From an uncultured Collinsella sp. (lineage in GTDB: Bacteria; Actinomycetota; Coriobacteriia; Coriobacteriales; Coriobacteriaceae): a stretch of 64,000 nucleotides of DNA. The translations under genes and the position numbers were made by a program. The stretch spans positions 87,776 to 151,775 of the forward strand of contig UQIB01000001.1 of assembly GCA_900541015.1 (NCBI GenBank), in the 5' to 3' direction. This document shows positions 25,108-31,994 of the stretch, piece after piece (the first letter of the stretch is position 1; every line of letters begins with the position of its first letter). The notes below the pieces were generated by a model. The model made no database searches, was not told the origin of the DNA, and saw only the letters and a program-made list of their open reading frames with translations.

Positions 25108-26484
25108 ATGCACATGGATCAGCGTTCCGTACGCGATATTCTTGCCGGTAAAACCTACTTTATCCGCACCTTTGGCTGCCAGATGAATCAGCACGACTCC
25201 GAGCGCGTGAGCGGTCTGCTCGATTCGTATGGTTGCCTCATGGCGCTCGATCTTGAGCATGCCGATATCGTTGTCTTCATGACATGCTGCGTGCGCGAGG
25301 CCGCCGATACTCGTCTGTACGGTCAGTGCAATTCCTGCAAAAGCCTGCCGCCTTCGCCTTCGGGCAAGCGTGTGGTTGCCGTGGGCGGCTGCATCGCGCA
25401 GCGTGATGGCGAGGGCCTGCTCACCAACGTCGATAACGTTAATGTCATCTTTGGCACGCATTCTATCGCACATGTGGCCGAGCTCATTGCCGAGGCGTTC
25501 CTTGACGGCAAGCGTCATATCCGCACCAATGAGCATGAGGATACGGATGCCATGAGCATGCCGTGGCATCGCGAGACCCAGTATCACGCCTGGGTGCCCA
25601 TCATGACGGGCTGCAATAATTTCTGCACCTATTGCATCGTGCCGTACGTGCGCGGTCGCGAAAAGAGCCGCCCCTTCGAGGAGATTGTCGACGAGGTGAC
25701 TGGTTTGGTGCGCCAGGGCGTGCGTGAGATTACGCTGCTAGGCCAAAACGTTAACTCATATGGTCGCGATCTGTTTGGCAAGCCGCGTTTTGCCGATCTG
25801 CTGCGTGCCGTGGGCGATACGGGTGTGGAGCGCATCTTCTTTACGTCTTCGCATCCCAAGGACCTGTTGCCTGAGACCATCGACGCCATGGCCGAGACGC
25901 CTGCCGTTATGCCGCAGCTGCACTTGGCCGTCCAGTCAGGTTCGACGCGGATCCTCAAAGAGATGAATCGCCGTTATACACGCGAGGACTATTTGGGCCT
26001 GGTCGATCGCATTCGCAACCGTATGCCCGATATCGCGCTCTCGACCGACATTATCGTTGGCTTCCCAGGCGAGACTGAAGAAGACTTTGAGCAGACGCTC
26101 TCGCTTGCCGAGACGGTCCGCTATGCCCAGGCCTATACCTTCATCTATTCCAAGCGCGCCGGTACCCCGGCCGCAGAGATTGACGATCCTACGCCGCATG
26201 AGGTTATTCTCGAGCGTTTCAACCGCCTGGTTAAGGTTATCGAGACCACGGCGCACGAGTATAACCAGGGTGAGCTTCATACTGTGGTGCCGGCGCTCAT
26301 TGAGGGAACGAGTAAAAAGAACGACGCGGTCCTGCTGGGCAAGAGTCCTAAGAATCAGACCGTGCATGCGCCTATTCCCGAGGGTTACAGTATTGATCAG
26401 CTTGTTGGCAAGATCGTTGATGTTGACGTTGACGTTGCCAAGACCTGGTATTTGTCCGGCTCCGTTGTGGGCGAGCCGCGCTAA
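25108..26484 (+). CDS. miaB: tRNA-2-methylthio-N6-dimethylallyladenosine synthase MiaB
   Basis: Radical SAM enzyme that methylthiolates i6A37 in tRNAs reading UNN codons, after MiaA adds the isopentenyl group. The 458 residues have RTFGCQMNQHDSERVSG, CCVREAADTRLYG, the radical SAM motif CNNFCTYCIVPYVRGREKSR and a C-terminal TRAM domain. The two candidate ATG starts are 25108 and 25114; AGGA at 25101-25104 is spaced better for the second. Its stop overlaps the miaA start (TAATG), so the two steps of ms2i6A synthesis are coupled. Confidence 0.95.
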   Translation: MHMDQRSVRDILAGKTYFIRTFGCQMNQHDSERVSGLLDSYGCLMALDLEHADIVVFMTCCVREAADTRLYGQCNSCKSLPPSPSGKRVVAVGGCIAQRDGEGLLTNVDNVNVIFGTHSIAHVAELIAEAFLDGKRHIRTNEHEDTDAMSMPWHRETQYHAWVPIMTGCNNFCTYCIVPYVRGREKSRPFEEIVDEVTGLVRQGVREITLLGQNVNSYGRDLFGKPRFADLLRAVGDTGVERIFFTSSHPKDLLPETIDAMAETPAVMPQLHLAVQSGSTRILKEMNRRYTREDYLGLVDRIRNRMPDIALSTDIIVGFPGETEEDFEQTLSLAETVRYAQAYTFIYSKRAGTPAAEIDDPTPHEVILERFNRLVKVIETTAHEYNQGELHTVVPALIEGTSKKNDAVLLGKSPKNQTVHAPIPEGYSIDQLVGKIVDVDVDVAKTWYLSGSVVGEPR

Positions 26485-27422
26485 TGGTTTCTCCCGGGGC
26501 AGGTCTTTCCGCCGTTGCGATCGTCGGTCCGACGGCGGTTGGTAAGAGTGATGTTGCCGACCGTTTGGCCGCTCGTCTTTCGTCCGAAGTGCTGTCGTGC
26601 GATGCGATGCAAATCTATCGCGGCATGGACATCGGTACCGCAAAGATGGCGCCCGATGAGTGTACGGCGCCGCTGCGTCTCGTCGACATTGTAGAGCCGG
26701 GTGTGGCATATTCTGCTGCGCTTTATCAGGCTGACGCTCGCGCGCATGTTGAACGTCTCCTTGGTTCGGGTCGCCTGCCGGTTTTTTGTGGAGGTACGGG
26801 GCTGTATCTCAAGGCCGCCCTCGATGAGATGGATTTTCCCTCGGGCGGGCTTGTGGACGATCGTCGCGCGGGGTATCAGGAACTTGCCGAGCGCATAGGC
26901 GAGGAAGCGCTGCACGCGCTGCTTGCCGAGCGTGACCCCGAGTCCGCTGCGGTCATCCATCCCCATAATGTTCGTCGCGTGATTCGCGCGCTCGAAATGC
27001 ACGATGATGGTGTGTCCTACGCGCAGCAAAAGTTGCAGTTTAGTGTTCCGCGCGAGCATTATCATGCCCTATGGTTTGGTCTGACGCGTAATCGCGAGGT
27101 GCTCTACGAGCGCATTAACCTGCGTGTCGATATGATGTTTGAGCAGGGTCTTGTCAATGAGGTCCGCAGTCTTATGGGGCAGGGGCTGGGAGATGCCCTG
27201 ACTTCGATGCAGGCAATTGGCTATAAAGAGATCATCGATGCTTTCAATGGCTTGATAAGCATGGATGAGGCTCGCGAACTCATCAAGATGCGTTCGCGTC
27301 GCTATGCCAAACGTCAGCTTTCGTGGTTTAAACGCGATGACCGCATCGTGTGGTTCGATATGGACGAGTTTACGATCGATGAGGTCGTTGAGGACATCCT
27401 GCATCGTATTGAGGCTGCCTAA
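26484..27422 (+). CDS. miaA: tRNA dimethylallyltransferase MiaA
   Basis: Transfers dimethylallyl from DMAPP to A37 of tRNA, giving i6A, the substrate of MiaB. The 312 residues have the P-loop GPTAVGKSDVA, the DAMQIYRGMDIGTAK motif, CGGTGLYLKAAL and the tRNA-binding region with SRRYAKRQLSWF. The start ATG shares one base with the miaB stop, and the stop TAA overlaps the hflX start in the same way. The prenyl donor comes from the IspH-dependent pathway, for which ispH is also present in this window. Confidence 0.95.
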   Translation: MVSPGAGLSAVAIVGPTAVGKSDVADRLAARLSSEVLSCDAMQIYRGMDIGTAKMAPDECTAPLRLVDIVEPGVAYSAALYQADARAHVERLLGSGRLPVFCGGTGLYLKAALDEMDFPSGGLVDDRRAGYQELAERIGEEALHALLAERDPESAAVIHPHNVRRVIRALEMHDDGVSYAQQKLQFSVPREHYHALWFGLTRNREVLYERINLRVDMMFEQGLVNEVRSLMGQGLGDALTSMQAIGYKEIIDAFNGLISMDEARELIKMRSRRYAKRQLSWFKRDDRIVWFDMDEFTIDEVVEDILHRIEAA

Positions 27423-28711
27423 TGGCCCGTTTCCCCCTTGTTCCCACGGCACCCGAGCCCGAGCGTGCCATATTAGTTGGTGTTGAGTGGCGCGACAATG
27501 CGTGGCCGCTCGATCGTTCGCTTGACGAGCTTGAGCGCCTGGCCCATACGGCTGGCGCCCAGTGCGTGGCACGTTTATCGCAGCGTCTGGTTAAGCCGTA
27601 TCCAAAATCGTTTATCGGCTCCGGTAAGGTTGAGGAGCTTTGCGGGCTCGTGCATCGTATGGATGTCGATGTTGTTGTCTTCGACGACGATTTATCGCCC
27701 TCGCAGCAATCCTATTTGGAGAAAGCCGTGGGCGAGCCGGTAAAGATTATCGATCGTACAGCACTGATCCTGGATATCTTTGGCCTGCATGCTCAGACGC
27801 GTGAGGGACGCCTACAGGTACAGCTGGCGCAGCTTCAATATCTGTTGCCTCGTCTGCGCGGTATGTGGAGCCATCTTGCCAAGGAGCAGACGCGCGGCGG
27901 CATCGGTTCGCGCTTTGGCCAGGGTGAAAGCCAGCTCGAGGTTGACCGTCGCTTGATTCGCAATAAGATTGCCGCGCTTCGTCGTGAGCTTAAGCAGGTT
28001 GAACAGCGTCGCGATGTCCAGTCCAAGAGCCGCATTGAGTCACCGGCGTTTCGCGTCGCGTTAGCCGGTTATACCAATGCCGGTAAATCGACGTTGCTCA
28101 ATCGCCTGACCGGCTCTACGGTACTTTCGCTGGACAAGCTGTTTGCTACGCTCGACCCGACGACGCGTTCGTATCGCCTGCCCGGCGGTCGCGGCATGAC
28201 GATTACCGATACCGTTGGCTTTATTCAAAAGCTACCGCATGGTCTCGTCGATGCCTTTAAATCGACGCTGTCTGAGGTTCTTGGTGCCGATCTGATCCTT
28301 AAAGTTGTGGATGCCTCTGACGAGGACTACGAGCGCCAGCTCGAGGCAGTCGATCGCGTTCTTGACGAGATCGGTGCCGGCGAGCGTTTGACGCTTACGG
28401 TGTTCAATAAAATCGATCTTCTCGATAGCGTTGATCGATTGAGTTTCCGTCGTCGCTATCCCGAGGCCGTGCTGTTCTCGGCCCAGACGGGCGAGGGACT
28501 CGACGATCTCGTCGACCGTATTGCTCGTGAGGCGGCTGCCACCGATGTGTTGCTCTCCGCTGATATCCCGTATCGCGAGGGCGCCCTCATCACGCTGGTG
28601 CATGAGCAGGGAACCCTTCTGCATGAGGAATATCTAGAGGACGGAGTTCGCATTGTGGCGAAGTTGCCGGCCCGAATCGCGCCGCGTCTAGAGCGTTACC
28701 GCACCGAGTAG
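27422..28711 (+). CDS. hflX: GTPase HflX
   Basis: Ribosome-associated GTPase that rescues or splits stalled 70S ribosomes. The 429 residues have the HflX N-terminal domain (KSFIGSGKVEEL, QYLLPRLRGMWSHL, RGGIGSRFGQGESQLEVDRR), G1 GYTNAGKST near residue 215, DTVGFIQKLPH, and NKID. It begins in a TAATG overlap with miaA, as in the miaA-hflX pair of many bacteria. Its last 16 bases overlap the 3' end of the convergent gene at 28696-29400. Confidence 0.95.
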   Translation: MARFPLVPTAPEPERAILVGVEWRDNAWPLDRSLDELERLAHTAGAQCVARLSQRLVKPYPKSFIGSGKVEELCGLVHRMDVDVVVFDDDLSPSQQSYLEKAVGEPVKIIDRTALILDIFGLHAQTREGRLQVQLAQLQYLLPRLRGMWSHLAKEQTRGGIGSRFGQGESQLEVDRRLIRNKIAALRRELKQVEQRRDVQSKSRIESPAFRVALAGYTNAGKSTLLNRLTGSTVLSLDKLFATLDPTTRSYRLPGGRGMTITDTVGFIQKLPHGLVDAFKSTLSEVLGADLILKVVDASDEDYERQLEAVDRVLDEIGAGERLTLTVFNKIDLLDSVDRLSFRRRYPEAVLFSAQTGEGLDDLVDRIAREAAATDVLLSADIPYREGALITLVHEQGTLLHEEYLEDGVRIVAKLPARIAPRLERYRTE

Positions 28712-29400
28712 GCGAGCTCCAAAATGCCCAGAATAATGGGCTGATGCAGCAGATAAAAGGGGAGTGCATGACGTCCAAGGCTGGCGAGCGCCGGTAGGGG
28801 GTTGGCGTAGGCCCAGCTTGGGGCGGTCTTACCGATTCCCTGCGCTATGTGTGCGGCGAAGTATCCTGCAAGATACATAAAGATAAACGGGATGATGGGG
28901 TAGTAATCACCTGAGATAAATCCAGGGCTCGGAAATCCTAGCCACGCCAGGTATGGGACAGGGTAGGTCGTCTTGGGGATGCTCCAGGTGAGGGCGAACA
29001 ACACAAGGCATAGGGACATGCCCCATCTCGCCGAAATCTTTTTAAGGACGGGATCGGTCAACGCGACGATGCCGGTACATGCGGCCATACAGTAGATGAT
29101 GCCAAAATTAACCGAATCGTCGACTGAGACAAGTGTTGTTGCCAACCAGACGACGAGTGCTGCTAAGGCGTATTTGGCGGCACGTTTGATATTGTTGCGC
29201 GAAAGAGTGCACATCCAACCCGCGATAAACAAGAATACCCAGCTGATGCTGGCGCGCCAGATGTCTTGAAAGACAGTCTGGGTAAACCAGGGCATATCCC
29301 AACCGTACAGGTAGGCGAGATCGTAGCAAGCGTGAAAACCTGCCATTGAAATCATCGTAAACCCGCGGACGGTATCAAAGATGGTGATGCGTTTTTGCAT
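28696..29400 (-). CDS. DUF1624 heparan-alpha-glucosaminide N-acetyltransferase-like membrane protein
   Basis: The 234 residues form about seven hydrophobic helices. The start ITIFDTVRGFTMISMAGFHA resembles the DUF1624 pattern (Asp-x2-RG, then a His near residue 23 in a helix). Related proteins transfer acyl groups across membranes; the acceptor here is unknown and may be a cell-envelope glycan. Its ATG overlaps the lexA stop (TAATG), so it is translated from the lexA message and should be SOS-regulated. It converges on hflX with a 16-base overlap and no terminator between them. Confidence 0.8.
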   Translation of the reverse strand: MQKRITIFDTVRGFTMISMAGFHACYDLAYLYGWDMPWFTQTVFQDIWRASISWVFLFIAGWMCTLSRNNIKRAAKYALAALVVWLATTLVSVDDSVNFGIIYCMAACTGIVALTDPVLKKISARWGMSLCLVLFALTWSIPKTTYPVPYLAWLGFPSPGFISGDYYPIIPFIFMYLAGYFAAHIAQGIGKTAPSWAYANPLPALASLGRHALPFYLLHQPIILGILELAYSVR

Positions 29401-30044
29401 TACGAGAACCGGCGCATCAAGCCGACGACTTTGCCCAAGATAACGGGATTCGTTGCATAGATAGGCTCCATGGTGTCATTCTCGGGTTGCAGGCGTACGC
29501 GTCCCTGCTCCTTGTAGAACGTCTTGACGGTCGCTGAACCATCAATCATGGCCACGACAATTTCGCCGTTCATGGCACTCTTTTGTTCACGGACGATGAT
29601 GTAATCGCCATTGAAGATGCCGACATTGATCATTGAGCTCCCATGCACCTCAAGGATAAAGGAACCCTGATCGGTGGCGATTTCGGTCGGGATAGTAAAA
29701 GTGTCTTCGATATTCTGCTCGGCCAGAATGGGAATCCCAGCCGCGACGCGACCAACGAGCGGTAGCGAGACCGTTCCGCGAGGTGCGGTGGGCTCGTCAG
29801 ATTTAGAAATTGAGACAGAGGAACCGTCCTCGTTAAAGAGTTCCAGGGCGCGCGGTTTGGTGGCATCGCGCTTGAGTAGCCCGCGCGCCTCCAGGGCAGA
29901 TAGATGGGCGTGCACGGTGCTGGGGGAGGAAAGGCCCACAGCAGAAGCCATCTCGCGCACGCTGGGCGGATAACCCTTCTCCTGCTGATATTCCTTGATG
30001 AAGTCGTAAATTTGCTGCTGACGCTTGGTAATTTTGCGAGCCAT
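29400..30044 (-). CDS. lexA: SOS transcriptional repressor LexA
   Basis: Represses SOS genes until RecA-stimulated self-cleavage. The 214 residues have an N-terminal winged helix-turn-helix (ARKITKRQQQIYDFIKEYQQ; GYPPSVREMASAVGLSS), an Ala-Gly cleavage site in GRVAAGIP, the catalytic Ser in HGSSMINVGIFNGD and Lys in SATVKTFYKE. The ATG at 30044 has AGAGAGGA about 7 bases upstream; an in-frame upstream extension to 30149 would run into the SOS boxes and is rejected. It diverges from the LysM gene at 30205, and three SOS boxes lie between them, so autoregulation is expected. Confidence 0.96.
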   Translation of the reverse strand: MARKITKRQQQIYDFIKEYQQEKGYPPSVREMASAVGLSSPSTVHAHLSALEARGLLKRDATKPRALELFNEDGSSVSISKSDEPTAPRGTVSLPLVGRVAAGIPILAEQNIEDTFTIPTEIATDQGSFILEVHGSSMINVGIFNGDYIIVREQKSAMNGEIVVAMIDGSATVKTFYKEQGRVRLQPENDTMEPIYATNPVILGKVVGLMRRFS

Positions 30045-30067
30045 CAGGGCATCCTCTCTACCCATGT

Positions 30068-30137
30068 CAAACAAATGTTCGAATTTTGCTTGACAGGAAC
30101 AACTGTTCGAAGATAATAATAACCGAACATTCGTTCT
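30068..30137. promoter_or_regulatory. Three SOS boxes spaced 28 bp apart between lexA and the LysM gene
   Basis: Boxes of the form CGAAC-N4-GTTCG lie at 30068-30081 (CAAAC-AAAT-GTTCG), 30096-30109 (GGAAC-AACT-GTTCG) and 30124-30137 (CGAAC-ATTC-GTTCT). Each has at most one mismatch to the Gram-positive consensus, and the start-to-start spacing is exactly 28 bases both times. They cover the divergent promoters of lexA and the LysM gene. Confidence 0.85.
30090..30117 (+). promoter_or_regulatory. SOS-controlled promoter of the LysM gene
   Basis: A consensus -35 TTGACA (30090-30095) and a -10 GATAAT (30112-30117) are 16 bases apart. The middle SOS box (30096-30109) lies in the spacer and starts directly after the -35. 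The third box lies at the predicted transcript start. This mirrors the recA promoter in the same window. Confidence 0.75.
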
Positions 30138-30204
30138 CGCGCTAGACATTTTTGTCCGCGCGGCTTGATAAAACTGTTCTCAGCAAAACACGCGAGAGGA
30201 GAAC

Positions 30205-30657
30205 ATGATGAACGCAACGAATATGGTCCAGGGAAACCTCGCCCTTAAGCTCGAGACGCCTGCAGAATACACTTTTACGGTTGTTCAGGGTGGCCGCTCC
30301 GGCTTTCAGCCTTTGACCGTAAAGCCTGCTCGCAATCAGCAGGCTGTAGCCGCGCCGGCCCGCGTTGCCCTGAAGGTTCCGACGATTGTCGCCGTTGCCG
30401 TTGCGCTTACGCTCTTCTTTGTCCTCGCTACGTCGGTCTTTAGCGCTCGTCACGCCGCGTATGCCGAGTCCGTTTCCAACGTTACCTACGAGACCATTCG
30501 CGTTCAGTCTGGTGATTCTCTTTGGTCGCTTGCCGAGGAATATCCAATCGAAGGCCTTTCCACGCAAGAGACTTCCGACATGATCCGTAACGTCAATCAT
30601 CTGGAGCATGGTTCGCTCGCCGCCGGTGCGTATCTTAAGGTTCCTGCTCGTTCGTAA
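30205..30657 (+). CDS. LysM-domain membrane protein, YneA-like SOS division inhibitor candidate
   Basis: The 150 residues have a cytoplasmic N-terminus of about 55 residues, one transmembrane helix (IVAVAVALTLFFVLATSVFS) and an external LysM domain (IRVQSGDSLWSLAEEYPIEG to LKVPARS). It is transcribed away from lexA from an SOS-boxed promoter. Bacillus yneA has the same architecture (membrane helix plus LysM), the same divergent position and SOS control, and it blocks division after DNA damage. Function here is inferred from that parallel; sequence similarity could not be measured. The start may be 30205 or 30208; GAGAGGA precedes both. Confidence 0.8.
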   Translation: MMNATNMVQGNLALKLETPAEYTFTVVQGGRSGFQPLTVKPARNQQAVAAPARVALKVPTIVAVAVALTLFFVLATSVFSARHAAYAESVSNVTYETIRVQSGDSLWSLAEEYPIEGLSTQETSDMIRNVNHLEHGSLAAGAYLKVPARS

Positions 30658-30670
30658 TCATTATCGCGCT

Positions 30671-30714
30671 GCGCATGGTACCCTTGTTATCGTTTAAGAG
30701 GAGGTACCATGCGC
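30671..30714 (+). promoter_or_regulatory. nrdR: Hairpin enclosing the nrdR ribosome binding site and start codon
   Basis: GCGCATGGTACC (30671-30682) is exactly complementary to GGTACCATGCGC (30703-30714). The right arm contains the nrdR ATG (30709-30711), and the 20-base loop contains most of AAGAGGAGG. Folding would hide the start codon, so this may be a translational switch or a protein-binding palindrome. It does not resemble the usual NrdR box. Confidence 0.6.
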
Positions 30715-31152
30715 TGTCCCAAATGCGGCAAGGCACATACCCGCGTCGTTGATTCCCGTATGCAGGAGTCAAATAACACCATTAAGCGCCGTCGCGAATG
30801 TTGCTCGTGTAACTACCGCTTTACAACGTTCGAACGATGCGAAGACCCAATTGAGGTCATTAAGTCAGACGGAACCAAGCAGCGGTTCGATCGCAATAAG
30901 CTGCTCGTCGGCTTGATGCGCGCCACCATCAAGCGCGATATCGACACTAAGAAGCTCAATGAGATTATCGATGACATCGAGGTCGAGCTGCGCTCTCGCA
31001 CGCTGACGGCCGTTACGTCCCATGAGTTGGGTGACATGGTACTCAAGCGCTTGGCCAAGATCGACAAGGTGGCGTACATCCGCTTTGCCTCGGTCTACCG
31101 CGATTTCAAAGACGTCGATGAGTTTCTGCAAGAGCTCGACAAGCTAAGGTGA
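30709..31152 (+). CDS. nrdR: Transcriptional repressor NrdR
   Basis: ATP/dATP-sensing repressor of ribonucleotide reductase genes. The 147 residues have an N-terminal zinc ribbon (MRCPKCGKAHTRVVDSR, RRRECCSCNYRFTTFERCE) and an ATP-cone (EVIKSDGTKQRFDRNKLLVG). The length is normal. AAGAGGAGG precedes ATG 30709 but lies in a 12-bp-stem hairpin with the start codon. dut follows 5 bases after its stop, so nucleotide-pool functions are grouped next to the SOS genes. Confidence 0.96.
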   Translation: MRCPKCGKAHTRVVDSRMQESNNTIKRRRECCSCNYRFTTFERCEDPIEVIKSDGTKQRFDRNKLLVGLMRATIKRDIDTKKLNEIIDDIEVELRSRTLTAVTSHELGDMVLKRLAKIDKVAYIRFASVYRDFKDVDEFLQELDKLR

Positions 31153-31156
31153 TTCC

Positions 31157-31600
31157 ATGTCCAACATTACCGTCAACATAAAGCGTCTCGACCCCACCGT
31201 CGAGCTTCCCAAATACGCCCATCCCACCGATGCCGGCTTGGATCTGCGCTCCAACGAGGACTGCGTCCTGAAGCCCTTCGAACGCCGTCTGGTGTCTACT
31301 GGGCTGGCCATCGCCCTGCCCGATGGCTACGCCGGCTTTGTCCAGCCCCGTAGCGGTCTCGCCATCAAGCAGGGCCTGTCTATAGTCAATACGCCGGGCC
31401 TCATCGACGCCCACTACCGAGGAGAACTTAAGGTTATCCTCATCAATCTGGATCCCTCCAACAACATCCAAATCAACAAAGGTGACCGCATAGCCCAACT
31501 CGTCATCCAAGAAGTCCCCACGGTCAACCTCGTAGATGTAGAAGAACTAGACGAAACCGACCGAGGCAACGGAGGCTTCGGCTCCAGCGGCGTCGCCTAG
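31157..31600 (+). CDS. dut: dUTP diphosphatase
   Basis: Hydrolyses dUTP to dUMP, preventing uracil incorporation and feeding dTMP synthesis. The 147 residues show the trimeric dUTPase motifs: TDAGLDLRSNED, PRSGLAIKQGLSIVNTPGLI, DAHYRGELKVILIN, GDRIAQLVIQEV and the C-terminal RGNGGFGSSG that closes the active site. It is coupled to nrdR. A large inverted repeat begins 17 bases after its stop. Confidence 0.95.
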   Translation: MSNITVNIKRLDPTVELPKYAHPTDAGLDLRSNEDCVLKPFERRLVSTGLAIALPDGYAGFVQPRSGLAIKQGLSIVNTPGLIDAHYRGELKVILINLDPSNNIQINKGDRIAQLVIQEVPTVNLVDVEELDETDRGNGGFGSSGVA

Positions 31601-31616
31601 GGGCGCTCGTATCCCT

Positions 31617-31719
31617 CCCGCCCGGGGCTTACCTATATCATTCCATGCTCAAACATTCTCGCGTCGCTTCGCTCGCTGCGAAACTGCGCGTGGAACGATA
31701 TAGGTAAGCCCCGGGCGGG
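31617..31719. repeat. Nested inverted repeat B1
   Basis: Bases 31617-31645 pair with 31691-31719 (29 bases, one A-C mismatch at 31640/31696). The 45-base interior, TGCTCAAACATTCTCGC to GCTGCGAAACTGCGCG, matches the reverse complement of the interior of the repeat at 31878-31981 apart from a small insertion. The last dozen arm bases next to the core are also shared, but the outer arms are not. Confidence 0.85.
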
Positions 31720-31752
31720 CGGCTACTCGCTTGAAACAATATTTACTTTTCT

Positions 31753-31801
31753 AGTAAGTCGATGCGATAAAGGGACGCCTCCTTTGTCGCATCGACTTAC
31801 T
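31753..31801. terminator. Bidirectional terminator-like hairpin between dut and the glycosyltransferase
   Basis: Bases 31753-31773 and 31781-31801 form a 21-bp stem with a single G-T pair and a 7-base loop. T-rich DNA flanks it on the right (GTATTTATATTTTC) and A-rich DNA on the left, so it could stop transcription from both convergent genes. It sits between repeats B1 and B2. Confidence 0.65.
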
Positions 31802-31877
31802 GTATTTATATTTTCTGGTTCCCCTTTTCAGATTCTACTGGTGGGGAATCTGGTATAGCCGCTAGTACGTTAACGCA

Positions 31878-31981
31878 GCTTACCTGTGGGAGGCCCCTAT
31901 ATATCGTCCCACGCGCAGTTTCGCAGCGCAGCGAGAATGTTTGAGCATGGGATGATATATAGGGGCCTCCCACAGGTAAGC
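31878..31981. repeat. Nested inverted repeat B2, inverted copy of B1 core
   Basis: Bases 31878-31911 pair with 31948-31981 (34 bases, only a G-T pair at 31906/31953). The 36-base interior on the minus strand is TGCTCAAACATTCTCGC then TGCGCTGCGAAACTGCGCG, the B1 core with a deletion. The imperfect pair occurs at the same place relative to the core in B1 and B2. It ends 13 bases from the stop of the glycosyltransferase gene. Confidence 0.85.
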
Positions 31982-31994
31982 GGACAGTCCAATG

